From positions 186,001 to 250,000 of the forward strand of contig AP025685.1 of the NCBI GenBank assembly GCA_022846635.1: 64,000 bases of DNA. Reading direction: 5' to 3'. Origin of the DNA: Salmonella enterica subsp. enterica serovar Choleraesuis (GTDB lineage Bacteria; Pseudomonadota; Gammaproteobacteria; Enterobacterales; Enterobacteriaceae). Of this stretch, positions 1 through 8,667 are shown piece after piece (positions within the stretch are counted from its first letter, which is position 1; each line of letters begins with the position of its first letter). The position numbers and the translations under genes are program-made. The notes under the pieces are model-generated. The model saw only the letters and a list, made by a program, of their open reading frames with translations, searched no databases and was not told where the DNA came from.

Positions 1-1
1 A

Positions 2-874
2 AAAGACTTTTTCGAAAGTCCCGGCCAGCCCGTGGTGGTGGCAGATCGCCTGCCGCAGCAGGTGTTTGCCGATCATCGCCATGATTTTTATGAGCTGGTG
101 TTGGTTTGGCGCGGTAACGGCCTGCACATTCTTAACGGTCATCCGTGGCGAATAACTCGCGGCGATCTGTTCTACATTCGCCCGGAGGATCGTCATAGCT
201 ATACGTCGGTCGATAATCTGGTATTGCAAAATATTCTCTACTGCCCGGAGCGTCTGACTCTTAACTATCCGCTAGAAGACCTTATCCCCGACTCCCGATT
301 GCGAGGCCACTGGCGGCTAAGCCAGGCCGGAATGACGCCGGTGCGCCAAATAATCCAACAGTTATCCCACGAAACGATGGCAACTGACGCCTTAAGCTGT
401 CGGATGGCTGAAACTCTTTTTTTGCAGCTATTACTTACGCTTAAACGGCATCGTTACCAGTCGGAGAGCGGTTCAGCGCAGCCTGACGAGACCGGGGTTG
501 AACGGCTTATCGGGATAATTGCTGCCCAAATGGATAAGCCGTTGGAACTTGCCGAGTTTTGCCATCAACAGGGATGTAGCGAGAGGAAATTACGCCAGAG
601 TTTTCGTCAACAGACCGGGATGAGCATTAGCCATTACCAGCGGCAGATTCGAATTTGCCGGGCGCAATATCTTTTGCACAACAGCACATTGCGAATAAGT
701 GAGGTCGCAATGCACTGTGGTTTTGAAGACAGTAACTATTTTTCAGTGGTGTTTGCCCGGGAAACGGGGATGGCGCCATTGCAGTGGCGCCAACAGATGA
801 ATGCGCCGCTAGTTCGCCATGCCAAGGCCAACAATATTGGCGGCGATAATGATGACCACGCAGCCGATGCTTAA
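2..874 (+). CDS. rhaR: RhaR, L-rhamnose-responsive AraC-family activator (5' end outside window)
   Basis: Transcription activator of the rhamnose regulatory genes. The reading frame is open from base 2, before the first in-frame GTG at 32, and those residues (KDFFES...) fit the RhaR N-terminal part, so the true start lies left of the window. An AraC cupin half (HDFYELV, GDLFYI) is followed by the two helix-turn-helix motifs of the C-terminal AraC domain (ending [25 protein letters not shown]). The protein runs about 24 residues past the usual RhaR end, so its last 66 bp overlap the convergent rhaT. Neighbour rhaT fits the known rhaSR-rhaT-sodA order. Identification is firm; only the length of the missing N-terminus is unknown. 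Confidence 0.93.
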   Translation, partial: KDFFESPGQPVVVADRLPQQVFADHRHDFYELVLVWRGNGLHILNGHPWRITRGDLFYIRPEDRHSYTSVDNLVLQNILYCPERLTLNYPLEDLIPDSRLRGHWRLSQAGMTPVRQIIQQLSHETMATDALSCRMAETLFLQLLLTLKRHRYQSESGSAQPDETGVERLIGIIAAQMDKPLELAEFCHQQGCSERKLRQSFRQQTGMSISHYQRQIRICRAQYLLHNSTLRISEVAMHCGFEDSNYFSVVFARETGMAPLQWRQQMNAPLVRHAKANNIGGDNDDHAADA

Positions 875-1843
875 GACGCCGACCGGACGACGGCCAACGT
901 TGACCCACTCTTTTAGTACCAGCCCTACCAGACCGCCGCACAGTACATAGAAGCTCATATGCAGCATCCAGCTCATGTAGTCATACTGCGCGGGAATACT
1001 GGCATGGCCCCAGGCGTAAAAGAAGAACTGGAGGTACCACATCAGGCCACCCAGCGCCGAGAGCAGAACGTTGGTGATAATAAGTCCGCGAGCCAGAGAG
1101 AAATCGGCTTTGATTGACAGCGACGGTACGCGAGCCAGGCGAATAAAGCAGAAGCCAAGGTTGATAAGTGCCCCACCACCCATAATCACTACGTAACTTG
1201 GTAGCGCAACATATAAAGGGTCGACTCCTAAAGCCGCCGCGGCTTCATGCATCGGTTTCGCGGCATTCATCGCAAACGACATCCCGGCGGAGAAAATGCC
1301 GCACATCACCGCCAGTATTAGCCCTTTTTTCAGATTGAACTCTTCGGCCTGGATGCCCATTTGGCGCTCTTTAAGCTGCCCGGCTCGGGTGACAATCGCC
1401 ACGCCCGCCACCGCAACCAATACGCCCAGCAGGGTCATTTGCCCGCCTTTGGTGTTAATTAATACGTGGAACTGACCATTAATTATTGGGGTCATTAGCG
1501 TGCCGACAATCAGCGTAATACCAATGGCGATACCGATCCCCATCGACATCCCGAGATAGCGCATAGTCAGACCGTAGTTGATATTGCCTATGCCCCACAT
1601 GGCTCCAAACAGAAAAACTGGCAGCAGAGTAGAGGTACTAAAGGAGCTGAAATAAGCCCCAACATCCGGCAGAAGCCAGCAGGTAATTGCCCATGGCAGG
1701 ATTATCCAGGAGACGATACCGCCAATTGACCACATGGTTTCCCATGACCATTTTTGGACTTTTTTGAACGGGGCATAGAAGCAGGCTGCGCTTGCAGCCC
1801 CCACCAGATGCCAGAAAATACCCATCATTATCGCGTGACTCAT
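809..1843 (-). CDS. rhaT: RhaT, L-rhamnose/proton symporter
   Basis: Inner-membrane permease that imports L-rhamnose (and lyxose in E. coli) with protons. The 344 residues equal the E. coli length and the sequence is nearly collinear with it from [29 protein letters not shown] to the C-terminal GLGMAN. About ten hydrophobic membrane segments alternate with short loops. An ATCCTCAGGAT-type stretch sits just upstream of the ATG on the minus strand. It is transcribed convergently towards rhaR, whose 3' end it overlaps, and divergently from sodA. In the family it is induced by RhaS and CRP; I could not pick out the RhaS half-sites with confidence. Confidence 0.96.
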   Translation of the reverse strand: MSHAIMMGIFWHLVGAASAACFYAPFKKVQKWSWETMWSIGGIVSWIILPWAITCWLLPDVGAYFSSFSTSTLLPVFLFGAMWGIGNINYGLTMRYLGMSMGIGIAIGITLIVGTLMTPIINGQFHVLINTKGGQMTLLGVLVAVAGVAIVTRAGQLKERQMGIQAEEFNLKKGLILAVMCGIFSAGMSFAMNAAKPMHEAAAALGVDPLYVALPSYVVIMGGGALINLGFCFIRLARVPSLSIKADFSLARGLIITNVLLSALGGLMWYLQFFFYAWGHASIPAQYDYMSWMLHMSFYVLCGGLVGLVLKEWVNVGRRPVGVLSIGCVVIIIAANIVGLGMAN

Positions 1844-2045
1844 TTTTATTATCCTCAGGATGCAGAAGTGGGCGGGGGTTATCTCCCATCACTTTGCAGT
1901 CTAAAAAATGGTCAATAATGACGCCTTTACCGGCTTGCCGCTGGCACGGTAAGGGTGGCAAAAACGGAAGGGTGCGGGCGCACAGGCTCACATTTTCTGG
2001 AAAGCTCATTCAGCTATAGCCTTTGGGACAGCAGGGCACTTATAA

Positions 2046-2075
2046 TCATTTCGATAACAATATAGCAACTATACT
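2046..2075 (+). promoter_or_regulatory. candidate sodA promoter region
   Basis: A -10-like TATACT lies at 2070-2075, 59 bp before the sodA ATG, without a recognisable -35 hexamer. That fits a promoter needing an activator (SoxS/MarA type in E. coli). The AT-rich stretch at 2041-2056 has one half that resembles a Fur box (TATAATCATT). Both are readings by eye of weak motifs. Confidence 0.3.
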
Positions 2076-2133
2076 TTGCTGACATTTTAACGGTGGTCTC
2101 TGTCGACACCGCGACCATAATGGAGAAGATGAT

Positions 2134-2754
2134 ATGAGTTATACCCTGCCGGCACTGCCATACGCATATGACGCTCTGGAACCGCATTTCGACAAGCAAA
2201 CGATGGAAATCCATCACACCAAACACCACCAGACCTACGTCAACAACGCGAATGCTGCGCTGGAAAGCCTGCCTGATTTCGCCAGCCTGCCGGTTGAAGA
2301 GCTGATTACTCAGCTTGATAAACTGCCAGCAGACAAAAAAGGCGTTCTGCGTAACAACGCAGGCGGCCACGCTAACCACAGCCTGTTCTGGAAAGGCCTG
2401 AAAAAGGGCACCTCCCTGCAGGGCGATCTGAAATCTGCTATTGAGCGCGATTTCGGTAGCGTTGAGAAATTTAAAGAAGAGTTTGAGAAAGCCGCTGCTA
2501 CCCGTTTTGGTTCTGGCTGGGCGTGGCTGGTACTGCGCGATGGTAAACTGGCTGTAACCTCTACTGCCAACCAGGATAGCCCGCTGATGGGTGAAGCTAT
2601 CTCCGGTACTTCCGGTTATCCGCTGCTGGGTCTGGATGTGTGGGAACACGCCTACTATCTGAAATTCCAGAACCGCCGCCCGGACTACATCAAAGAGTTC
2701 TGGAACGTGGTGAACTGGGACGAGGCAGCAGCCCGTTTTGCAGCTAAAAAATAA
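2134..2754 (+). CDS. sodA: SodA, manganese superoxide dismutase
   Basis: Cytoplasmic enzyme that converts superoxide to O2 and H2O2. The 206 residues match the E. coli enzyme almost throughout. Metal ligands of the Mn/Fe-SOD family are visible: His27 (MEIHHTKHH), the His of [13 protein letters not shown], and Asp168/His172 in the DVWEHAYY signature. The GGHANH and NQDSP segments are of the Mn type. A GGAG ribosome site precedes the ATG. In E. coli the next gene is kdgT; here yiiM follows after 191 bp and kdgT is absent. A terminator follows directly, so it is probably monocistronic. Confidence 0.98.
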   Translation: MSYTLPALPYAYDALEPHFDKQTMEIHHTKHHQTYVNNANAALESLPDFASLPVEELITQLDKLPADKKGVLRNNAGGHANHSLFWKGLKKGTSLQGDLKSAIERDFGSVEKFKEEFEKAAATRFGSGWAWLVLRDGKLAVTSTANQDSPLMGEAISGTSGYPLLGLDVWEHAYYLKFQNRRPDYIKEFWNVVNWDEAAARFAAKK

Positions 2755-2775
2755 AGTTGCAAAGTCCTGATGAAG

Positions 2776-2801
2776 AAGCGAGCCTGATGGCTCGCTTTTT
2801 T
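2776..2801 (+). terminator. intrinsic terminator of sodA
   Basis: AAGCGAGCC and GGCTCGCTT form a 9-bp stem around a TGAT tetraloop, followed by a run of T. It starts 22 bp after the sodA stop. Confidence 0.93.
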
Positions 2802-2945
2802 ATTGCCTGCAGCAAACCAGCCCCTGTTCGTCTGCCGCAAGTTTCCCGGGTATTATCTGTGCGCTAAGGCTACGTCAGTGGTTTTTTAGTATCTGCCAGA
2901 TTTGTAATCTATTCACAACGAGCCACCGTTTTTAAGGAGTCAAAG

Positions 2946-3629
2946 ATGCGCTATCGGGTACAGGTTTATACAGGGAAGGTTCGTGATTATGCAGATAGCC
3001 GCCCAAGCGCGATTGAAAAATTTCAGGTCGAGGGTGCGCTGGAGTTGTTATCCACCGGTTTGAGCGGTGATGAACAGGCGGAGAAGAAAATTCACGGTGG
3101 GCCGGACCGGGCGCTGTGCCACTATCCACGTGAGCATTATCAGGCCTGGAAGCTCGATTTTCCCGATTTAGCCGAGCTATTCGATGCGCCGGCTTTTGGT
3201 GAAAATCTCTCGACCGTGGGGCTGACTGAGCGCGATGCATACATTGGTGATGTGTATCGGTGGGGAGAGGCCCTGATTCAGATAACTCAACCACGAGCGC
3301 CTTGTTTTAAGCTTAACTATCACTTTCCAATCAGCGATTTATCTCTGCTCATGCAAGATAAAATTATGGTTGGATGGCTGTATCGGGTTATCTCTCCGGG
3401 GCAGGTGTCTGCTGAAGCGCCGCTTGAGTTAGTAAGCCGGTTGAGCGATGTGAGCGTTCATGAAGCCTGCGCCATCGCCTGGCATATGCCGTTTGACGAT
3501 GAGCAATATCATCGGCTGATGAGCGCCGCGGGGCTATCGGCCAGCTGGAGCAAAACTATGCAACAGCGTCGGCTTACCGGCCAGATAGAGGACTTCAGCC
3601 GCCGGTTATTCGGCGGCCAGAAGCCCTGA
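2946..3629 (+). CDS. yiiM: YiiM, MOSC-domain molybdoprotein
   Basis: MOSC-domain protein of the YiiM type, which in E. coli takes part in molybdenum-cofactor-dependent reduction of N-hydroxylated bases such as 6-hydroxylaminopurine. At 227 aa it is close to the 224 of E. coli and collinear with it. Visible motifs are GGPDRALCHYP (residues 51-61), FGENLS and QPRAPCFK; the Cys at 120 is the likely cofactor ligand by family. A C-terminal helical tail (WHMPFDDEQYHRLMSAAGLS...) is kept. An AAGGAG ribosome site precedes the ATG. It converges on yibL with only 4 bp between stops, a junction that does not exist in E. coli. Confidence 0.93.
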   Translation: MRYRVQVYTGKVRDYADSRPSAIEKFQVEGALELLSTGLSGDEQAEKKIHGGPDRALCHYPREHYQAWKLDFPDLAELFDAPAFGENLSTVGLTERDAYIGDVYRWGEALIQITQPRAPCFKLNYHFPISDLSLLMQDKIMVGWLYRVISPGQVSAEAPLELVSRLSDVSVHEACAIAWHMPFDDEQYHRLMSAAGLSASWSKTMQQRRLTGQIEDFSRRLFGGQKP

Positions 3630-3633
3630 CTTA

Positions 3634-3996
3634 TCAGAACTGTTTGGGGGCGAAACCGGTCATCACCTTGAGGCCCATTTCGCGCCCCAGTGCTGTCATC
3701 GGATGTACTACTACGATGCCGCGCACGCTTTTCTTAAGCTTGCCCATATCGGCCTGCTCTTTCTTGGTGATTTCACGGCTAAAGCCCATTTTAGTCAGCT
3801 TGAGCGCTTCTTTACTCAGCTTTTCCTGACGCTGCCCCTGCAGGCGTGCGATCTCGGCTTCCAGCTTAACTTGCTCGGCGGAAAGCTCAGCGTATTTCTC
3901 CGCCTGTTCGCTAAGCGGCAGGGCCGCCATCTGGTGGCGGATGGCGTCTAAGCGGTCGCTCAGACGTTTGATTTCATTCTTTTCTACTTCTTTCAT
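3634..3996 (-). CDS. yibL: YibL family protein (DUF2810)
   Basis: Small basic protein of unknown function, 120 aa as in E. coli. Residues 1-60 are rich in Lys and Glu with heptad-like spacing and probably form a coiled coil; the second half ([34 protein letters not shown]) is the strongly conserved part. There is no signal peptide or membrane segment, so it should be cytoplasmic. In E. coli it lies just beyond mtlR and yibT; here about 2.9 kb of other genes separate it from mtlR, and its other neighbour is yiiM. Confidence 0.92.
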   Translation of the reverse strand: MKEVEKNEIKRLSDRLDAIRHQMAALPLSEQAEKYAELSAEQVKLEAEIARLQGQRQEKLSKEALKLTKMGFSREITKKEQADMGKLKKSVRGIVVVHPMTALGREMGLKVMTGFAPKQF

Positions 3997-4067
3997 AGCT
4001 TGTTACTGGCCTGTGGGATATCAGCGTTAAGAATACACTAGCCGCCGGGCGAGTGCGAAAACCTGGG

Positions 4068-4910
4068 TTATAAACCGTCAGGGGTATTAGTTGTCAGGCG
4101 ATAAAACAGATTTGGTTCGCTAACAATATAAAGATGGCCGTGTCCGTCGGTTGCCATGCCTTCAGGCTGCGGGATTCGGGCCTTAAGGCCATGTTTAGTG
4201 CCATCGAGCGTTAACTGTTTTACCGACTTCTCGGGTGAAATAAACAAAATCTTGTCAGATTGTTCAGACATGACCAGCAGTTGCTTATGCTCGGAGTCAT
4301 AGTCCAGAGATGAGATATCGCCGATGGAACTCATCCAGCTGGCACCGGTGGTAACCTTAATTTCGACATTACTCACGCCAGACAGAGCCGGAAATCCTTC
4401 AATCTTAAATAGCTTAATCGGCTTGCGCTCTTGGGCAACCAGCAGATGTTTATCGGCGCGATTCCACGCCAGCCCCTCAAAGCCGCTGTTACCGTCGCGT
4501 CCATCCATATCCAGCCGCAGCCCTGGGGCATCTGAAACGTTGAGGCGTTGGGTTTGAGGGGTAATTTCGACCTCATAAAGATGCCGTTGCCGTTCATCGG
4601 CAATGACATAACGATTGCCTTCAATATGTTCGATGGCCTCCGGATCGTGGATGCCGTCCACCTCGAGTTTACGCAGTAGTTTACCGTCGGTGGAGAGTTC
4701 AACCACTGTGGCTGGATGGTTGATTGTCGCGAATAGCGTCCGGGTTTCTGGGTTCCAGGTCAGCGCCGAGAGGTTTTGGGTTATGCCCTCTATTGGCTGG
4801 GCTTGAATATCGGTTTGGTAGCCTTCGACTTCTGCATATGAAGAGAAATAGCTGTAACCGAGAATGGCGCACACTCCAATGGCAAATGCGCCAATAAATA
4901 CTTTTTTCAT
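4068..4910 (-). CDS. YjiK-like SdiA-regulated family protein
   Basis: Predicted envelope protein of the SdiA-regulated (YjiK) family, 280 aa. Residues 1-20 form an uncleaved or cleaved hydrophobic N-terminal segment (MKKVFIGAFAIGVCAILGYSYF). The rest carries repeated beta-propeller-like strand motifs (LSALTWNPETRTLFATINHP, FEGLAWNRADKHLLVAQE, ISSLDYDSEHKQLLVMSEQS, PEGMATDGHGHLYIVSEP), typical of a four- to six-bladed YncE/YjiK-like fold. The biochemical function is unknown. It lies 71 bp downstream of the acid phosphatase on the same strand and may be co-transcribed with it. E. coli yjiK lies elsewhere, so this location is lineage-specific. Confidence 0.82.
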   Translation of the reverse strand: MKKVFIGAFAIGVCAILGYSYFSSYAEVEGYQTDIQAQPIEGITQNLSALTWNPETRTLFATINHPATVVELSTDGKLLRKLEVDGIHDPEAIEHIEGNRYVIADERQRHLYEVEITPQTQRLNVSDAPGLRLDMDGRDGNSGFEGLAWNRADKHLLVAQERKPIKLFKIEGFPALSGVSNVEIKVTTGASWMSSIGDISSLDYDSEHKQLLVMSEQSDKILFISPEKSVKQLTLDGTKHGLKARIPQPEGMATDGHGHLYIVSEPNLFYRLTTNTPDGL

Positions 4911-4981
4911 TTAACAGTCCTGGTGAATACATAGACCGGACGCCTGGTTCCGGCCATATATATTAACCGACAGAGGACTAT

Positions 4982-5743
4982 TTAGTATGCCGCAGTGCCG
5001 GATTGCCTGCGGTTTAGCGCAGATGACTCGGTAGGGGCGTTAAATTCGGCCTGAGCGGCGGCCAACTGCTGACGGAAAGCGGCGCTGGTTTGCAGGCGAG
5101 CATAAACTGCCGCCCCCATCAGGCGACCGCTATCGACGTCGCTCTGCCAGTGTGCCCCGCAAATCACCCGGCTTTGGCCAAAATCGTAGCCTCGTTGCAA
5201 AATTTCTGTCTGACGAGCCGGGTTTATCTGAGCCAGTACCAGGGCGGTAGCCCAACCAAACGACGCGTGGCCGGAGGGATAAGAGCCGGTTTTAGCCATT
5301 TTCTCATCTTTTTCCGGCGTACAGGTATGGTCGTGGAATACCACAAATGGCCGCAGCCTTTGGTAATGGTTTTTGGCCGATCGCATAGCGAAATCATGGC
5401 TATCTTGCAGCACGCCTTGCAGTAGTTTCCACAGCTGTGGCGTGGTTTGTGGGGAGATAGTGCGGCCAAAAGCGAATGAAAATGCCAGGTTAATATTTTT
5501 ATAGTCTGCATCGCTGGCAGCACGCTCGGTGCGCAGACGGTCGGGGAGAATGCGAGTCTGGTAATACTGAGCGCGGTCGTTGGTAAATGCGGCGCTGTTT
5601 TCGGCTGGTGGAGGTGGCAGAATCGCCAGGCTGTCGGGAGCGGTTTGTTCGGTTAAAAATCCTTTGGTTTGAGCGTGAGCGCAGCCGGTCAAAACCGGGA
5701 AGATGCACACCAGAGTAAGCGCCAGACGATGAGTCGATGCCAT
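4982..5743 (-). CDS. class A non-specific acid phosphatase, predicted lipoprotein
   Basis: PAP2-superfamily acid phosphatase of bacterial class A (PhoN/PhoC type), expected to cleave organic phosphomonoesters in the periplasm. All three signature parts are present: K124-x6-R131-P132, P156-S-G-H159, and S191-R-x5-H198-x3-D202. His159 and His198 are the catalytic pair by family knowledge. Unusually, the signal peptide ends in a lipobox (L18-T-G-C21), so it is probably a lipoprotein rather than a soluble periplasmic enzyme. The C-terminus (about residues 235-253) is polar and extends past the usual family end. AAGGAG precedes the ATG. Exact family member (PhoN, PhoC or other) is not settled. Confidence 0.88.
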   Translation of the reverse strand: MASTHRLALTLVCIFPVLTGCAHAQTKGFLTEQTAPDSLAILPPPPAENSAAFTNDRAQYYQTRILPDRLRTERAASDADYKNINLAFSFAFGRTISPQTTPQLWKLLQGVLQDSHDFAMRSAKNHYQRLRPFVVFHDHTCTPEKDEKMAKTGSYPSGHASFGWATALVLAQINPARQTEILQRGYDFGQSRVICGAHWQSDVDSGRLMGAAVYARLQTSAAFRQQLAAAQAEFNAPTESSALNRRQSGTAAY

Positions 5744-5800
5744 TTAGATTGCTCCTTGTTATTACTTAAATTCGAATATGGCTCCTGCCCGAAGGTGAGA

Positions 5801-5944
5801 TCAAAGAGATAAAACGCCGGCCAGCGCTAAAAAAACCGCGAGCATTAACAGACGTAACATGATGGTTTTACGAGTCAGCAGCGCATAACCGGTCATTAGC
5901 AGCAGGCTGGTTACGATGCATGGGGGAATAAGCATTGATGGCAT
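5801..5944 (-). CDS. possible small membrane protein (47 aa)
   Basis: A 47-codon frame that starts with ATG (MPSMLIPPCIV...) and ends with TGA. Two strongly hydrophobic stretches, about residues 5-23 and 30-47, are separated by a short basic turn (TRKTIMLR), the pattern of a two-helix small membrane protein with the loop inside. The ribosome site is weak (GGGG, 8 bp before the ATG). I recognise no family. It lies between the acid phosphatase and the DUF1090 gene on the same strand. Codon content looks coding-like, but length alone is poor proof. Confidence 0.35.
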   Translation of the reverse strand: MPSMLIPPCIVTSLLLMTGYALLTRKTIMLRLLMLAVFLALAGVLSL

Positions 5945-5975
5945 ATAAACGCCCCGAATCACTAATCACAACACA

Positions 5976-6026
5976 ACCGGCAGGCCGCCTGAATCCATTA
6001 ATACATAGAGCAAGCTGCCTGCCGGT
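5976..6026 (-). terminator. long-loop inverted repeat after the DUF1090 gene
   Basis: ACCGGCAGGC and GCCTGCCGGT form a perfect 10-bp stem around a 31-nt loop, starting 6 bp beyond the DUF1090 stop on the minus strand. The following sequence is only moderately T-rich, so it may be a terminator or a mobile/repeat palindrome. Confidence 0.4.
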
Positions 6027-6031
6027 AACCG

Positions 6032-6415
6032 TTATTTCAAAAGCTCCGCCTGAGCCTCTTTTAACTCCTGCTCAGCCTCGGCCAGTTTTTTTTGCTTATT
6101 AGCTATTTTGTCCGTACGGCCAGAGGCTTTAACTTTATTTAGCTCGGCCTGCCGTTCGGCCACTTTACGCTCTTTCTCTGTGATTCGATTTTGACGCTCA
6201 GCCAGCAGTGAAGCATTGGTGCAGTGCTCGCGTACTTCGCTCAGCGCTTTACGCAGCCCGTTGACCCGGAAGCTATTGCCGTATTTTTCTGCGTAACTTA
6301 GCTGATTTTCGATATTGGCTTGTTTAGCCGCGCAGCCGGTCAGAGGGGCGGCTGAAACCTGAAAGGATGCCCAGCCTGCGGTAATCAGAGAGATAATGAG
6401 AGCGAATTTCTTCAT
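6032..6415 (-). CDS. DUF1090 (YqjC-like) periplasmic coiled-coil protein
   Basis: Small secreted protein of the DUF1090 family (E. coli YqjC, 122 aa; here 127 aa). Residues 1-22 are a signal peptide (MKKFALIISLITAGWASFQVSA). After it come the family hallmarks: an early Cys (PLTGCAAK), SYAEKYGN, GLRKALSEVREHC with a second Cys, then a long Glu/Lys/Ala coiled coil (residues 72-127). Function unknown; periplasmic location inferred. E. coli yqjC sits in a different operon (yqjCDEK), so this is either a paralogue or a relocated copy. Confidence 0.85.
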   Translation of the reverse strand: MKKFALIISLITAGWASFQVSAAPLTGCAAKQANIENQLSYAEKYGNSFRVNGLRKALSEVREHCTNASLLAERQNRITEKERKVAERQAELNKVKASGRTDKIANKQKKLAEAEQELKEAQAELLK

Positions 6416-6904
6416 GCTATTTCCTTATAAATATCGCTAAAAAATAAATGTATTTCTCTTATTTATTAGTCTGCTCAATAAATTGCATCATTAATCAGAG
6501 GAATAGTTAACCCAAAGGCTAAAACCCATTTTGATATTGAGAAAAGCACAAAGGTTATCTGATCAAAATACCGGGATACTCTAGTCGGTATAAAATTAAA
6601 AACAATCTGAATTTTATCTGATTATTGCCAGAAAAGTATGGGTTGATGAGCCATTGGCCTTGAATCTATTGATTTTTTATGCCTGGTGGCAGAGAAGAAA
6701 TCTGCGGCGCTATTAGTGGGGAATTAAACGGTTGAGATAATGATTGACGATTGTTTATTTTATAAGTGAATTTCTTTTTTTAATGATGCACTCTTATATT
6801 TAATAAGTATCTCTTATTATATGCTATTAATTATAAAAATTATGAATGGAATGCTAATCGCAGTATTTTTTGTCACAAGTAAGTCCGTAGCCATTCGGGC
6901 ACGA
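6416..6904. other. AT-rich intergenic stretch without recognisable gene
   Basis: About 490 bp between the DUF1090 gene and mtlR, clearly richer in A+T than its surroundings, especially 6760-6850. It must hold the DUF1090 promoter (minus strand) and the 3' end of the mtl transcript. I see no open frame with a ribosome site, no tRNA and no clear terminator; TCTCTTATT occurs twice (near 6454 and 6810). The base composition suggests acquired or decayed DNA. Confidence 0.5.
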
Positions 6905-6917
6905 CTAATGCCCGAAT
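6893..6917 (-). repeat. inverted repeat over the mtlR stop codon
   Basis: ATTCGGGCA and TGCCCGAAT form a perfect 9-bp stem with a 7-nt loop that includes the mtlR stop. There is no T-run after it on the minus strand, so a Rho-independent terminator is doubtful. Confidence 0.4.
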
Positions 6918-7432
6918 GCTTTCTTCACGCCTATTCCCGCCAGTAGCGTTGTCAGCGCTAGTACCAGGGTCGATCGAATGACCTGCTGATAACGCTGATG
7001 CTGCATATGCGTTAATGCCGGATCGTTGAAATTAGCCGGGGGAGCCGGCGGCAAAGCGCTGATGCAGTGTAATTCGCCAATGGGGCCAACAATTTCATCG
7101 TCGCTGAAGCTGTAATCTGCCCGGTCGTGCTTCAGCTCTTCATACAGCGCCATCACCAGCTCGCAATCTTCATACTCATGTCGGCTAATGATGCCCAGCC
7201 CGTAAATGAGCTTCAAACGAATCGATAATGCCCCTAACGGCCCGTTACCGCTAAGCAGCGGGCCAACGGCATACTTCACCGCATAATCGTCTTTGCGAAA
7301 AGCCTGCAAAACCAGATCACCGACGATATCGGTCAGCAACTCTACTGCGTAAATAAATAAGCTGCGGACATTTTTACCGGCGTTTAAGCGTTCCAGAATG
7401 CGGTTTTCTATCGCCTGTGATGGTTGTTCCAT
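6905..7432 (-). CDS. mtlR: MtlR, mannitol operon repressor
   Basis: Negative regulator of the mannitol operon, of the MtlR/YggD family, which has no classic DNA-binding motif. At 175 aa it lacks the first ~20 residues of the 195-aa E. coli form and starts at the equivalent of the internal MEQ (MEQPSQAIENRILERLNAGK). An in-frame stop upstream at about 7469 leaves no longer ATG start. Conserved blocks are VLQAFRKDDYAVKYAVGPLL, YGLGIISRHEYEDCELVMALYEEL and GPIGELHCISALP. It is the last gene of mtlA-mtlD-mtlR, 56 bp after mtlD, with a short hairpin in between. Confidence 0.93.
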   Translation of the reverse strand: MEQPSQAIENRILERLNAGKNVRSLFIYAVELLTDIVGDLVLQAFRKDDYAVKYAVGPLLSGNGPLGALSIRLKLIYGLGIISRHEYEDCELVMALYEELKHDRADYSFSDDEIVGPIGELHCISALPPAPPANFNDPALTHMQHQRYQQVIRSTLVLALTTLLAGIGVKKAFGH

Positions 7433-7460
7433 ATCGGCCTGCCTGGTTGAACATGATAAT

Positions 7461-7481
7461 CCGGGCGGTTACGCCGCCCGG
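7461..7481 (-). repeat. mtlD-mtlR intercistronic hairpin
   Basis: CCGGGCGG and CCGCCCGG form a perfect 8-bp stem around TTACG. The same stem sequence recurs between kguT and ghrB at 25219-25239. Confidence 0.6.
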
Positions 7482-7488
7482 CGTTCAA

Positions 7489-8637
7489 TCATGCCTGAGC
7501 TTTATAAGCGGCCATTACCTGGGCTACAACGTCGCTATTTGCGTCCAGCCCTGAGACTTGTGCAAGGGCTGCCTGTGGGCCAAGAGTAGCGATAAGTTCC
7601 GCCAGTTCTTTAGCCTGAGGATCCTGGTCGCTATGGTAATGCATAGCGGCGGCAATCCCCTGAACCAGAAATGCGTGCGGCAGGCCGTATTCCAGAGTAC
7701 CGAGCAGAGGTTTAATCAGACGATCGCCTGCGCTGAGTTTACGCAGCGGCTGGCGGCCTACGCGTTCTACATCGTCTTTCAGATAAGGGTTTTCAAAGCG
7801 GCCCAGAATTTTACCGATATAAGCATCGTGTTTACCCGGATCGAAGCCATAGCGCTTGATCAGCACCGATCCGCTCTCTTCCATGGCTCCTTTAACAATC
7901 TGGCGGATTTTAGGGTCGAGAATCGCATCGCGGATAGTTTGCAATCCTGCAAGCTGACCCAGATAAGCCGTAATTGCGTGGCCGGTGTTCAGGGTAAACA
8001 GTTTACGTTCGACAAATGCCATCAGATTATCGGTCGGCTCCATGCCCGGGATCCGCGGAATTGGCCCCTTAAACTGAGTTTCATCGACAATCCACTCACT
8101 GAAAGTTTCTACCGTAACTTCCAGAGGATCGTGCGCCGCAGATTCAGACGGTGGGACGATACGGTCAACGGCGGAGTCAACGAAGCCAACGTGCTCTTCA
8201 ACCCAGGAGTGCTCAGAGGCAGGCAGCGCTTTCAGTACATGTGCTTTAAGCTGGCTGGTGCCGCGTACCATGTTTTCGCAGGCGATGATGTTGAGCGGGG
8301 AGTTGTTACCATTTTGATGGCGCTTAGTAAGGCCTGCGGCAATGGCCGGTGCGATAAGTCCAAGCACGACCGGACCGACGGCAGTAGTGATTAAATCAAC
8401 CTGAGTGATCAGCTCAATAACTTCGTCACCGGTGCTGCTTACTGCATTAACGCCGGAAACGGTATCAATCTGCTGCTGCTCGCCAACCACATGCACCTGA
8501 TAGCTATGGCGGGCGTTAATCGCATCCAGGACCACCTGGTTTACATCGGCAAAAGTCAGGCTGATACCTGCATCCGCCAGAAGTTTACCGATAAAGCCAC
8601 GACCAATGTTACCTGCGCCAAAATGTAATGCTTTCAT
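7489..8637 (-). CDS. mtlD: MtlD, mannitol-1-phosphate 5-dehydrogenase
   Basis: NAD-dependent oxidation of mannitol-1-phosphate to fructose-6-phosphate, the second step of mannitol use in the cytoplasm. The length (382 aa) is that of E. coli MtlD. The N-terminal Rossmann motif [11 protein letters not shown] is at residues 7-17. The long-chain polyol dehydrogenase signature regions [13 protein letters not shown] and [18 protein letters not shown] are intact. It is the middle gene of mtlADR. A palindromic repeat separates it from mtlA, which may lower or stabilise its expression relative to mtlA. Confidence 0.97.
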   Translation of the reverse strand: MKALHFGAGNIGRGFIGKLLADAGISLTFADVNQVVLDAINARHSYQVHVVGEQQQIDTVSGVNAVSSTGDEVIELITQVDLITTAVGPVVLGLIAPAIAAGLTKRHQNGNNSPLNIIACENMVRGTSQLKAHVLKALPASEHSWVEEHVGFVDSAVDRIVPPSESAAHDPLEVTVETFSEWIVDETQFKGPIPRIPGMEPTDNLMAFVERKLFTLNTGHAITAYLGQLAGLQTIRDAILDPKIRQIVKGAMEESGSVLIKRYGFDPGKHDAYIGKILGRFENPYLKDDVERVGRQPLRKLSAGDRLIKPLLGTLEYGLPHAFLVQGIAAAMHYHSDQDPQAKELAELIATLGPQAALAQVSGLDANSDVVAQVMAAYKAQA

Positions 8638-8667
8638 AATGTATACCTTCCTAAAGCTGCTGGACCC

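Noticed and set aside
6893..6917. Hairpin over the mtlR stop taken as the mtl operon terminator
   Set aside because: No T-tract follows on the transcribed strand, so only an inverted repeat is reported.
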